Assembly: GCA_018660965.1 (NCBI GenBank)
Contig: JABJJH010000326.1
Coordinates: 1-7,629, forward strand
Direction of reading: 5' to 3'
Length of the DNA stretch: 7,629 bases
From: Rhodospirillaceae bacterium
Lineage (GTDB): Bacteria; Pseudomonadota; Alphaproteobacteria; UBA8366; GCA-2717185
Below the pieces are notes generated by a model. It was not told where the DNA came from and did no database searches. It was given only the letters and a program-made list of their open reading frames with translations. The position numbers and the translations under genes were made by a program. Positions 1 through 6,633 of the stretch are shown here, piece after piece (the first letter of the stretch is position 1; every line of letters begins with the position of its first letter).

Positions 1-771
1 CATCACTACAGCGGTTGCGGCGTCTGCGACCAATGCCGTGGCGGCTGGGCGCAAATGTGCGTCGATGGGTCGACCGTTTATGGCGGCGGCAATGGCCACG
101 GCGCCCATGCCGACTACATGAAAATACCCGCCAACACGCTGGTCCCCCTTCCCGATGATCTGGAATTCGCCACGGGCGCCGCGATTTCCTGCGGCACCGG
201 CACCGCGTTTGGCGCGTTACGGCGGCTGAATTTGTCCGGGCGCGACACACTTGCGGGGTTCGGTCAGGGTCCCGTGGGATTAAGCGCCACGCAATTGGCG
301 ACGGCCATGGGGGCGCGGGTCATCGCGCTCGATTTCAGCGACGAACGTCTGGAACTCGCAAAAAGCTTTGGCGCCGATGTCACAATCAACGCCAAGGCGA
401 ACGATCCGGTTCAGGCGATCCGCGACCTCACCCATGGGCTCGGCGCTGAAAAAACCCTGGACTGCACGGGATCGCCGGACGCCAGACGCGCGGCGGTTCA
501 AAGCGCGGCGCGTTGGGGAACGGCGGGATTCGTCGGCGAAGGCAATGACGTCACCATCGACGTCAGCCCGGATATGATCCGCAAACAGTTGACCATTGTC
601 GCATCCTGGACATTCAGCGTCGTCGGCCAGGCGGAGTGCGCGCAATTTGTCGTTGATCGCGGCATCGACGTTGAAAAGCTGTTCACCCACCGCTTCAAGC
701 TGGACCAGGCAGACGAGGCCTACAAACTGTTCGACCAGCAAACCACGGGCAAGGGCGTTTTCCTGATGTAA
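1..771 (+). CDS. Zinc-dependent medium-chain alcohol dehydrogenase, 5'-truncated by the window edge
   Basis: NAD(P)-dependent oxidation of an alcohol or polyol in the cytoplasm; the substrate cannot be read from the sequence. The frame is open from base 1, so 256 residues are visible and roughly the first 85-95 (catalytic-zinc Cys and His-Glu region) lie outside. Visible residues 6, 9, 12 and 20 are the four Cys of the structural zinc lobe (GCGVCDQC then C20). Cys64, in ISCGTGTAFGAL, sits where the third catalytic-zinc ligand of ADH-type enzymes lies. The Rossmann glycine motif GFGQGPVG is at 86-93, and Asp111 at the end of the second strand favours NAD over NADP. The TAA stop at 769-771 is four bases from the convergent neighbour, and I see no terminator hairpin in the gap. 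The fold and family are secure. Specific names such as threonine or sorbitol dehydrogenase would be guesses. Confidence 0.93.
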   Translation, partial: HHYSGCGVCDQCRGGWAQMCVDGSTVYGGGNGHGAHADYMKIPANTLVPLPDDLEFATGAAISCGTGTAFGALRRLNLSGRDTLAGFGQGPVGLSATQLATAMGARVIALDFSDERLELAKSFGADVTINAKANDPVQAIRDLTHGLGAEKTLDCTGSPDARRAAVQSAARWGTAGFVGEGNDVTIDVSPDMIRKQLTIVASWTFSVVGQAECAQFVVDRGIDVEKLFTHRFKLDQADEAYKLFDQQTTGKGVFLM

Positions 772-775
772 CGGG

Positions 776-1585
776 TTAAGTTCCGACCCGCATTGGGCTA
801 ACCAGCCCGCGCAGGGTCGCGATGACGCTGAGCGGCGTCAACATGCCCGTCGCCGGGTTTTCCAGCGACGGGACGCCCTCGATGGTCATTTCGAACCGCG
901 TCGCGTCAGAATCGACCTTGATGTTGTGCGTGTTGCGCGTCACCGTCGGGTCGGCCCAGATTTCGATCATTGTCTTGTCCGACCCAAGCCCCGCCAGGCT
1001 CAACGCGGCGGCCACATTGACGTTCGCCGGGAACCCGGCCGCCGCCGCCCGCGCGGTTCCTTCGAAGACCAATAGCGGCTCGCGCAATCCTTCGACGTTG
1101 ATGTCGTTATCAATCAGGTGTGGCGCGCCCATAAGGCCATTCGGCGGTTTGCGGGTCACCATGCGCACCGAACGGAGTTCCCCTTCAGACGCGGCGCGCA
1201 CCGCGTCCAACCCCAGCAACGCGCCCGTCGGCACGATAATCCTTGCGCCGGACTTCGCCGCGCGGGCGGGTAAATCTTCGTGTTGAAGCAACATACCGCA
1301 ACTTAAGGGAATAAATATGCGCCCACCGTCTACGACGGGACCGGCGACATCCATGAACGCCGCCGCTGGCGCGCATTCGACAATCACTTCCGCATAGGCG
1401 CTCAATTCCGACAGGGACACCACGGGAACGGGCGCTGCGAAATCGGCCATTCGGTCGGCGGCGCGGTTTGTGCGGCGCGCCGAAACGGCGGTAAGTCGTA
1501 ATCCGGGAATGCCTTTATCGAGCCGCCGCGCCACCGCTTCGCCTATAACACCGAAGCCGCCAATGCCGACCGTGAGTTCCTTCAT
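776..1585 (-). CDS. L-aspartate dehydrogenase family protein (NadX-like)
   Basis: A 269-residue NAD(P)-dependent enzyme resembling aspartate dehydrogenase. That family converts L-aspartate to iminosuccinate/oxaloacetate plus ammonia, and can feed NAD biosynthesis or aspartate catabolism. An N-terminal Rossmann domain starts at residue 3, with GIGGFGVIG at 7-15. Arg37-Arg38 after the second strand may allow NADP. The C-terminal catalytic domain contains FPANVNVAAALSLAG (185-199), the NTHNI segment with the likely catalytic His220, and the family-like NPATGMLTPLSVIATLR near the end (243-259). Length matches the family. The ATG at 1585-1583 has only a weak GGGA ten bases upstream but sits directly before the glycine-motif strand, so the start is credible. 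It lies 54 bases downstream of the small gene on the same strand and is convergent with the alcohol dehydrogenase. No quinolinate-synthesis genes are next to it, so a role in NAD synthesis is not supported. A relative acting on another amino acid is possible. Confidence 0.8.
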   Translation of the reverse strand: MKELTVGIGGFGVIGEAVARRLDKGIPGLRLTAVSARRTNRAADRMADFAAPVPVVSLSELSAYAEVIVECAPAAAFMDVAGPVVDGGRIFIPLSCGMLLQHEDLPARAAKSGARIIVPTGALLGLDAVRAASEGELRSVRMVTRKPPNGLMGAPHLIDNDINVEGLREPLLVFEGTARAAAAGFPANVNVAAALSLAGLGSDKTMIEIWADPTVTRNTHNIKVDSDATRFEMTIEGVPSLENPATGMLTPLSVIATLRGLVSPMRVGT

Positions 1586-1639
1586 CTTGATTTCATCCCG
1601 ACGGCTCCAATAGTCAGCCCTCGAAATGAGCCGCGCCAG

Positions 1640-1873
1640 TTAGAGACTGGTCTCACTGTAGTCTTGAAATTTTTGTATCGAATTCGATTTCGCACGGCGC
1701 AATCGTATCAAATTCTCGTTAATCCGCAACTGCTCGGGATCGCCAATGTCGAGTAAATAACGCCCATCGTCATCGATCCCCACCTGTTCCTGTAACACTT
1801 CAATTGCTTGTGAAATCACTTCAATTTCAGACCGTAAGGACTCCCAATCCACGGATTTGTACATATCGTTCAT
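1640..1873 (-). CDS. Small hypothetical protein, 77 aa, acidic and helical, low G+C
   Basis: I do not recognise this protein. It begins at ATG 1873-1871, preceded by a clear GGAGA at 1885-1881 with seven bases between, better than the ribosome sites of several neighbours; this is the main argument that it is real. The sequence has no signal peptide, membrane segment or cysteine. Residues about 11-32 (LRSEIEVISQAIEVLQEQV) and 49-70 (LRINENLIRLRRAKSNSIQKF) have helix-forming heptad-like spacing of Leu/Ile, separated by an Asp/Gly-rich turn (GIDDDGRYLLDIGDPEQ). A two-helix hairpin or small coiled-coil dimer is plausible. Hand-counted G+C is about 44%, against about 57% in a sampled part of the adjacent pump gene, so it may be acquired or weakly conserved. 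It could be cotranscribed with the aspartate-dehydrogenase-like gene 54 bases downstream. Function unknown. Confidence 0.68.
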   Translation of the reverse strand: MNDMYKSVDWESLRSEIEVISQAIEVLQEQVGIDDDGRYLLDIGDPEQLRINENLIRLRRAKSNSIQKFQDYSETSL

Positions 1874-1880
1874 CGTTTAT

Positions 1881-1885
1881 TCTCC
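1881..1885 (-). promoter_or_regulatory. Ribosome binding site of the 77-aa gene
   Basis: GGAGA on the minus strand, seven bases before the ATG. It fixes the start of the small gene and argues that this low-G+C reading frame is translated. Confidence 0.65.
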
Positions 1886-1920
1886 AAAATACACGCGCTT
1901 TTAGCGCCTTTGGAAATTAC

Positions 1921-1943
1921 GATAATTATCTTTTGTTAACAAA
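1921..1943. repeat. Two adjacent perfect palindromes (operator-like)
   Basis: GATAATTATC at 1921-1930 and TTTGTTAACAAA at 1932-1943 are each exact inverted repeats of themselves, separated by a single T. A further TTATC (1926-1930) and GATAA (1946-1950) flank the second palindrome almost symmetrically, making an imperfect dyad of 25 bases. The first palindrome covers the candidate -10 box of the small gene, which would suit repressor binding. No regulator gene is in the window. Confidence 0.4.
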
Positions 1944-1986
1944 TAGATAAAGGTTGCATTTGAGACAAAGCCTGGGACGTTTCAGC

Positions 1987-2005
1987 CTAAATTTTGTCTA
2001 AATTT
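1987..2005. repeat. Short direct repeat CTAAATTT
   Basis: CTAAATTT occurs at 1987-1994 and again at 1998-2005, eleven bases apart, just after the end of the permease gene; the second copy touches its stop codon. In A+T-rich DNA this could be chance. Confidence 0.25.
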
Positions 2006-5000
2006 CATGGCGCCGTTCCCCTCACGCCGCCGCGCCGAAATAACATTGCGGCGTCATGTTGAACGCCAATCAGCGCGGGCACGACCAGCAGCACCAGAAA
2101 CGTCGTAATCATGAGCCCGAACACCAGGGTCACGGCCATGGGAATCAGGAATTGGGCCTGTAGACTGCGTTCGAACAGCAGCGGGGTCAGACCGCCCATG
2201 GTCGTCGCCGACGTCAGGATAACCGCGCGGAGCCGGTCGCACGCGCCGTTCACGATAGCGTCGTGAATAGTCTCATTGTTCCGAATTCGTTCATCGATGG
2301 TGCTGACCAGAATAATGGAATCGTTCACGACGATCCCCGACAATCCAATTAAAGCCATCAGGCTGAGGATGCTGAAATCATACCCCAACAACAGATGCCC
2401 CAGAACCGCGCCGACGAACCCAAGGGGGATAATCGCCATGACCACGATGGGCCGGAAATAGCTGGCGAACACCCAGGCGAGAATGACATAAATCGCCGCG
2501 AGCCCCAAAAAGGCCCCGACTTTCATATCGCCCAGGGTTCGCGCCTGTTCCTCCGCCTTACCCGCGAACTTTACGTTCAGACCATGCCTGGCGGCGATAT
2601 CGTCAATACCATCGCGCCGCAACGCCGACAAAACCAAATTCGTGCTGTTCAAGGCTTCGTCTATTTCCGCTGTGACGCCGACCTGCCGCACGCCGTCTTC
2701 GCGTTTGATTCGGGAAAATCCGAGCTTTTCGGTTAAAGAGACCGCTTCTTCCAGTTCCACTTCCGCGCCGGTGGGACTGCGTAAATAAAGACCGTCGAGA
2801 CTGCCGGTGTCGTCCGCGCCGCGCGGGAAGCGCACCCGGACCGTCACTTCCTCGTCCCCTCTGGCGAAGCGTTTCGCGATGGCCCCTTCGAAGGCGTGGC
2901 GGATCTGGGTTCCGACGCTGCCGGTGTTGAAACCCAGTGCGCGTCCTTCCGGCGTCACGGTCAGTATAGCTTCGCGCTTGCCGTAAGGAAGATCGTTTTC
3001 AACATCGCTGACGCCCGGGTATCGTTTCAACAAATCACCGACCTCTTCCGCCGCCTGCTTCAACGCGCCAAGATCGCCACCGGACAGGCGAATATCAATT
3101 TCCCGTCCCGGCGGCCCGCCTTGCGCCGCGCGCACGCTTAAAACGGTCAGTCCCGCCAACGGTCGAATGCCCGAGCGCCAGGCATCGATAATCGCGGTGG
3201 TGCGAATGTCGCGCTGGTCCGATGCGGTCAACTCCACCACCATCCCGCCAATATGGTCGCCGGCGTTCGTCGCGCCGCCTTGCGCGCCCACTTCCGCTCC
3301 GACTTTCATCAGGTTCATGCGAACCAAACCGCCCGCGCCACTGGTCAGCGTTTGTTCGGCGGCGAACAGGGCGCGTTCGACTTCATCCAGCATTTTGACG
3401 GTCTTGGAACGGGGAACACCTGCGGAAAATTGCACGTTCACGTACAGCTTGTCGGCTTCGGGTTGGGGGAAAAAATGAAAGGCGATGCGGCCGCCCGCCA
3501 TGATTCCGATACAGATAATGAACGCGCCAATCGCGGTTGCAATCGTTGCGTATCGCCAGGTGATCGCGACTTCGACGGAGCGGCGGAACAACCCGTCGCG
3601 AAACGCGTCGAAGTGATTATTGAACCATGTCCTCGCGCGGGAGCGACGCCGCTTATTGAACGCCAGGGCGCCGCGCATATGACCCGGCAAAATGAAAAAA
3701 CACTCCACCAGACTGGCGAGTATTACGGCGATCACGACCAGCGGAATCGCCCGCAGTATCTGTCCGATGACATCGGAAACCACCAACAGCGGCACGAATG
3801 CGGCGATGGTCGTCAAAGACGAACTGAACACCGGCGCCGCCATGCGCCGCGCCCCGCCAACGGCCGCCTCCAGCGGGTCATCGCCGTGACGGGCGCGCCA
3901 CGCCGAATGTTCACCGACGACGATGGCGTCATCCACGATGATGCCGAGCGCCATGATCAGGCCGAAGAGGCTAACCATATTGATGGTCTGCCCCGTCATC
4001 GTCATGATCACCATGGTCGCGAGCAAGGAAGTCGGTATGCCCATCGCGACCCAGAATGCGGTCGGCGTGTTCAGGAACACAAACAACACGATCAACACCA
4101 GCACCAATCCGCTAACGCCGTTCTTCACCAAAAGATCGATGCGGCCACGGATTAAATCCGCCTGAATATCGTATTGCTCCAACGTAAGGTTTGTCGGCAG
4201 GGTCGGGCGCAATTCGGCAATATAAGCATTCGTCAAATCCGCGACTTCAAGGGCGTCGGCCTGAACCGCGCGCTGGATTTGCAGCTCGATTGCAGGGTGT
4301 CCGTTTCGGCGCGCGCCGCCGCCGCCTTCCTCGAACCGTTCGGACACCACGGCGATATCGCGCAGAAGGATTTTTTGACCATTATCGCGAGCGCGCACCT
4401 CGATTTTACCCAACGCAAAGGCGTCCTTCTTCAGGCCGAGGCTGCGAATTTGCCGTTCCGCCACGCCGGTTGTGTCGCCGGACGGCAAATCCTGGGAAGT
4501 TTCGTTGATCCTCGATGCGACATCGCCAAGGGTAAGGTCCAGTTCCAATAACCGTTCCGGCGGAATTTCAGCCCAGATTTCTTCATCCCGGCTACCGAAT
4601 ATGACGATTTGATCGACGCCGCGCGCCAATAACTCATCGCGGATTCGTTTGGCGACCGCCTTTAGCGACGCATCCGAATAGGGACCGGAAATAACCAGCC
4701 GCGACACCGGATCGTATCGAACCACGCGTCGTATTTCCGGGGTCTCGCTGTCTTCGGGCAAGGTCGTGACCTGCCCGACCGCGGTTTCGATATTCGATAA
4801 CGCCGCCTGCATGTCGGCGCCGGGGTTGAATTCAATGACGATTGTTCCCGCGCCTTCCAGCGACCATGACCGAACCCGCCTGACGCCATCCAGGAACCGC
4901 ACTTCCGGCTCGATGGCCTGGATTATATTTGAATCGACGTCTTCTGCGCTGGCGCCGGGCCAAGCAACCGACACCCTGATAATATCCAGCCCAAAATCCG

Positions 5001-5136
5001 GGAAGAATTGCGTATTCATCCGAAACAGCGACACCAGTCCCACGACCATCATCACCGCCATCAACAAATTCGCCGCCGTTCGATGACTGGCGAACAAGCG
5101 AATGATGCCGCCGGATTCCTTGCCGCCGTCAGCCAT
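2005..5136 (-). CDS. RND-family efflux permease (AcrB/ACR_tran superfamily)
   Basis: A 1043-residue inner-membrane proton antiporter, the usual RND length, expected to work as a trimer with the adaptor encoded just upstream. TM1 is at about 19-38, followed by a large periplasmic loop (40-335). TM2-TM6 lie at about 337-484 and TM7 at about 529-550. A second periplasmic loop spans 555-870, opening with HFFPQPEADKLYVNVQF, and TM8-TM12 lie at about 873-1022. The proton-relay pair is Asp402-Asp403 in TM4 (GIIVDDAIVVGEH). Arg968 and Thr975 align with AcrB Arg971 and Thr978. In TM10 the AcrB Lys940-Asn941 positions are Asn938-Asp939 (GIVVNDSIILV). ATG 5136-5134 follows the adaptor stop by 12 bases with no clear Shine-Dalgarno, so translational coupling is likely. 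The cargo (drug, solvent, metabolite) cannot be deduced; paired absence of Lys argues against a close AcrB/MexB orthologue. Confidence 0.95.
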   Translation of the reverse strand: MADGGKESGGIIRLFASHRTAANLLMAVMMVVGLVSLFRMNTQFFPDFGLDIIRVSVAWPGASAEDVDSNIIQAIEPEVRFLDGVRRVRSWSLEGAGTIVIEFNPGADMQAALSNIETAVGQVTTLPEDSETPEIRRVVRYDPVSRLVISGPYSDASLKAVAKRIRDELLARGVDQIVIFGSRDEEIWAEIPPERLLELDLTLGDVASRINETSQDLPSGDTTGVAERQIRSLGLKKDAFALGKIEVRARDNGQKILLRDIAVVSERFEEGGGGARRNGHPAIELQIQRAVQADALEVADLTNAYIAELRPTLPTNLTLEQYDIQADLIRGRIDLLVKNGVSGLVLVLIVLFVFLNTPTAFWVAMGIPTSLLATMVIMTMTGQTINMVSLFGLIMALGIIVDDAIVVGEHSAWRARHGDDPLEAAVGGARRMAAPVFSSSLTTIAAFVPLLVVSDVIGQILRAIPLVVIAVILASLVECFFILPGHMRGALAFNKRRRSRARTWFNNHFDAFRDGLFRRSVEVAITWRYATIATAIGAFIICIGIMAGGRIAFHFFPQPEADKLYVNVQFSAGVPRSKTVKMLDEVERALFAAEQTLTSGAGGLVRMNLMKVGAEVGAQGGATNAGDHIGGMVVELTASDQRDIRTTAIIDAWRSGIRPLAGLTVLSVRAAQGGPPGREIDIRLSGGDLGALKQAAEEVGDLLKRYPGVSDVENDLPYGKREAILTVTPEGRALGFNTGSVGTQIRHAFEGAIAKRFARGDEEVTVRVRFPRGADDTGSLDGLYLRSPTGAEVELEEAVSLTEKLGFSRIKREDGVRQVGVTAEIDEALNSTNLVLSALRRDGIDDIAARHGLNVKFAGKAEEQARTLGDMKVGAFLGLAAIYVILAWVFASYFRPIVVMAIIPLGFVGAVLGHLLLGYDFSILSLMALIGLSGIVVNDSIILVSTIDERIRNNETIHDAIVNGACDRLRAVILTSATTMGGLTPLLFERSLQAQFLIPMAVTLVFGLMITTFLVLLVVPALIGVQHDAAMLFRRGGVRGTAP

Positions 5137-5148
5137 GGTGAAGCGGGC

Positions 5149-6393
5149 TCATGGCGTGGACACCTTTACGCCCGGTCCAATTTCCGGGAACCGGCTCGTC
5201 GCCACGATTTGCCCATCCTTCAGCCCACCGCGCACCAACACGTCCGCATCGACGCGCGCGACAAACGTCACGGCCACGGATTTCAATCGATCACCTTCGA
5301 TGAGATACACCGTGTCGTTGTGGTGCAGAGCCGATTCCGGCAAGCGCACCACGGTTTCATACAAGCGACCCGGCATGACAATGCGCACGAACGCGCCGGG
5401 GCGCAGCGCCGATTTTGCATCCAATCCGCTTAACCGCGCAATCAGGTCAACGCCGCCGCTGGCCGTGTCGATTTCACTGCTTTCCCGTTCGATGACAGCT
5501 TGCAGCGGTTCGGCGCCGTCACGTCCCTGCCAATATACGCGCACGACCCGGCCCTTGAATCCAACCCCGGTTCGCAAGCGGCTGAACCGTGTGTTGCCAA
5601 TGTGGAAGCGAACCTCCAACCGCCGCGCGTCAATCAACCGTGCGACCCTGTCGCCGACGCCAAGTTGCTTACCCAGTTCGGCGTCCGCATCCACCAGAAA
5701 ACCGTCGAACGGCGCCGTCAATCGCGCATTTTCCAGATCGCGCCCCGCGCGCCGGACGGTGACCTCCAGCCTGTCGATGATCGCGTCCTGTTGACCCAAT
5801 CGCGCCTTGCCGGTTTCAATGGCGCGGCGCCGATCCGTGATCCTTTGTTCATTTTCGCTAAGCGCCGTCTTGGCGTCGTCCAGCGTCTTGACCGACCCGG
5901 CGCCGGATCCGCGCAGTTTTTCACGCCGTTGGACGTCGCGCCGTCGAATCGCCGCCTGGGTCTTGTCATGAACCAGTAAATTGCGCGCGCCCTCTACGTC
6001 GGCTTCGATTTCCCCGCGACGCGCCCGCGCTTCCGCCAATTGCGCGTTGGCTTCATCCAGAAACGAGCGGTAGTCGAACGGGTCAACCTGCACCAGAAGG
6101 TCGCCTTTCGCGACGACGCCGCCATCGCGGTACTGTGCGCCGACGCCAACGACGCTGCCCGCCACCAGGGGCCGCAATTCCACTTCGCGCCCGGCAAGGA
6201 CCTGACCATACAACGTCCAGTCCGGTTGTTGCGCCCCGACCCGGACCTGCATGGTCTCCACGGGCCAGACGCGTTCCTGCGGCGGTTCGCTAACGATTTC
6301 CGGTCGGGTGGCGCGCAAAATCGCGGCGGCGGCCACCGCAATCGCGATGATGGCGACAGGGATTCCAATCTTGAAAACTCGCGGGAACGCCAA
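5149..6393 (-). CDS. Periplasmic adaptor subunit of RND efflux pump (HlyD/AcrA-type membrane fusion protein)
   Basis: A 414-residue protein bridging the RND permease and an outer-membrane channel. Residues about 8-28 form an uncleaved signal anchor (IGIPVAIIAIAVAAAAI). The protein has no cysteine, so it is not a lipoprotein like AcrA. A first lipoyl half-motif lies around 67-105. A long alpha-helical hairpin runs from about 107 to 220. The second lipoyl half starts at LTAPFDGFLVDADAELG (225-241). Beta-barrel and membrane-proximal domains follow from about 250. At the hairpin tip Arg156, Leu160 and Ser167 match exactly the R-x3-L-x6-S motif that docks onto TolC-type channels. The start is TTG at 6393-6391: an in-frame TAA lies 9 bases upstream and AAGGA sits six bases before it. 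The next in-frame Met (48) would remove the anchor. It is the first gene of a two-gene operon with the permease. Confidence 0.93.
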   Translation of the reverse strand: MAFPRVFKIGIPVAIIAIAVAAAAILRATRPEIVSEPPQERVWPVETMQVRVGAQQPDWTLYGQVLAGREVELRPLVAGSVVGVGAQYRDGGVVAKGDLLVQVDPFDYRSFLDEANAQLAEARARRGEIEADVEGARNLLVHDKTQAAIRRRDVQRREKLRGSGAGSVKTLDDAKTALSENEQRITDRRRAIETGKARLGQQDAIIDRLEVTVRRAGRDLENARLTAPFDGFLVDADAELGKQLGVGDRVARLIDARRLEVRFHIGNTRFSRLRTGVGFKGRVVRVYWQGRDGAEPLQAVIERESSEIDTASGGVDLIARLSGLDAKSALRPGAFVRIVMPGRLYETVVRLPESALHHNDTVYLIEGDRLKSVAVTFVARVDADVLVRGGLKDGQIVATSRFPEIGPGVKVSTP

Positions 6394-6399
6394 GACGTG

Positions 6400-6404
6400 T
6401 CCTT
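6400..6404 (-). promoter_or_regulatory. Ribosome binding site deciding the TTG start of the adaptor gene
   Basis: AAGGA on the minus strand with a six-base spacer to TTG at 6393. The only upstream in-frame alternative is closed by a TAA at 6405-6403, so this site supports the non-ATG start. Confidence 0.7.
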
Positions 6405-6442
6405 ACTGCAATTGCCCAAAATACGTCACGCACGACACACCT

Positions 6443-6470
6443 GGAATATTCCCGGCGCGCTTCGAATATT
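6443..6470. repeat. GAATATT pair including a perfect palindrome, operator-like
   Basis: GGAATATTCC at 6443-6452 is a perfect ten-base palindrome. Its core GAATATT (6444-6450) recurs at 6464-6470, exactly 20 bases away, about two helical turns. The second copy coincides with the candidate -10 box of the efflux operon and the first would lie just downstream of the start of transcription, a suitable arrangement for repression. No regulator gene is visible in the window. Confidence 0.4.
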
Positions 6471-6493
6471 TACCCATATAAGGCTGGATTCAA
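6465..6493 (-). promoter_or_regulatory. Candidate sigma-70 promoter for the efflux operon
   Basis: On the minus strand TTGAAT (6493-6488) and AATATT (6470-6465) each match four of six consensus bases and are separated by exactly 17. Transcription would start near 6458, leaving a leader of about 65 bases. Alternatives nearby have worse spacing. Confidence 0.4.
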
Positions 6494-6547
6494 GGTAGTG
6501 CGACACAATTCGTTCACGCGAAACAGCCGCCTCGCGCTAAATCGGTC

Positions 6548-6612
6548 TTGACCCAACGACGGCGCCCGTTAATTTGCCCTTAATTCATTCACCCCCATTC
6601 AATTGACCCAAC
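6548..6612. repeat. Direct repeat TTGACCCAAC, two copies
   Basis: TTGACCCAAC occurs at 6548-6557 and 6603-6612, 55 bases apart. Both copies are followed by RAC, so 12 of 13 bases agree. The second copy lies about 20 bases before the start codon of the flavoprotein gene. The spacing is close to five helical turns. It may be a pair of regulator sites for that gene, or chance. Confidence 0.35.
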
Positions 6613-6621
6613 AACCACCGT

Positions 6622-6627
6622 GGGAGA
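6622..6627 (+). promoter_or_regulatory. Ribosome binding site of the flavoprotein gene
   Basis: GGGAGA six bases before ATG 6634. This fixes the start directly ahead of the FAD-binding strand. Confidence 0.7.
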
Positions 6628-6633
6628 CCCACC

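Larger units (their letters stand above)
1874..2004 (-). promoter_or_regulatory. A+T-rich leader/promoter region of the small gene
   Basis: These 131 bases between the permease stop and the small gene are about 34% G+C by hand count, falling to roughly 27% in 1911-1970. Read on the minus strand, a GATAAT at 1930-1925 is a five-of-six match to a sigma-70 -10 box, but no good -35 box lies at 16-18 bases, so the promoter call is tentative. A short hairpin (GCGCT, AAA loop, AGCGC; 1907-1895) lies ten bases before the ribosome site. It is not followed by a T-run, so it is a poor intrinsic terminator for the permease transcript. I see no other gene here. Confidence 0.4.
6394..6633. promoter_or_regulatory. 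Divergent intergenic region between the efflux operon and the flavoprotein gene
   Basis: This 240-base gap holds no convincing gene. It must carry the promoters of both divergent transcripts. It contains a candidate minus-strand promoter, a pair of GAATATT repeats and a ten-base direct repeat, each listed separately. For the plus-strand gene, TTGACC at 6548-6553 resembles a -35 box. The best -10 at a suitable distance (TAATTT, 6570-6575) matches only three of six bases, so that promoter is not established. Confidence 0.6.

Noticed and set aside
1603..1619. GGCT...AGCC inverted repeat before the aspartate-dehydrogenase-like gene
   Set aside because: A four-base stem with a nine-base loop is too weak to claim as a regulatory structure.
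1895..1907. Hairpin GCGCT-AAA-AGCGC as an intrinsic terminator of the permease transcript
   Set aside because: The stem is only five base pairs with a three-base loop and there is no following T-run on the minus strand.
1915..1935. Possible Fur (iron) box around GATAATTATC
   Set aside because: The ten-base palindrome contains Fur-like hexamers but the neighbouring hexamers match poorly to the 19-base consensus, and no iron-uptake gene is near.
3253..4155. A 300-codon open frame on the plus strand, with other long plus-strand frames (3167-3478, 4174-4551, 5102-5794)
   Set aside because: They lie opposite the well-supported permease and adaptor genes. Their translations are His/Arg/Asp-rich without domain features, as expected for the antisense of G+C-rich coding DNA.
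6040..6498. Plus-strand frame running from inside the adaptor gene into the divergent region, considered as a separate small gene
   Set aside because: Most of it mirrors adaptor coding sequence, no ribosome site precedes it, and the product is low-complexity Arg/Asp/Asn-rich.
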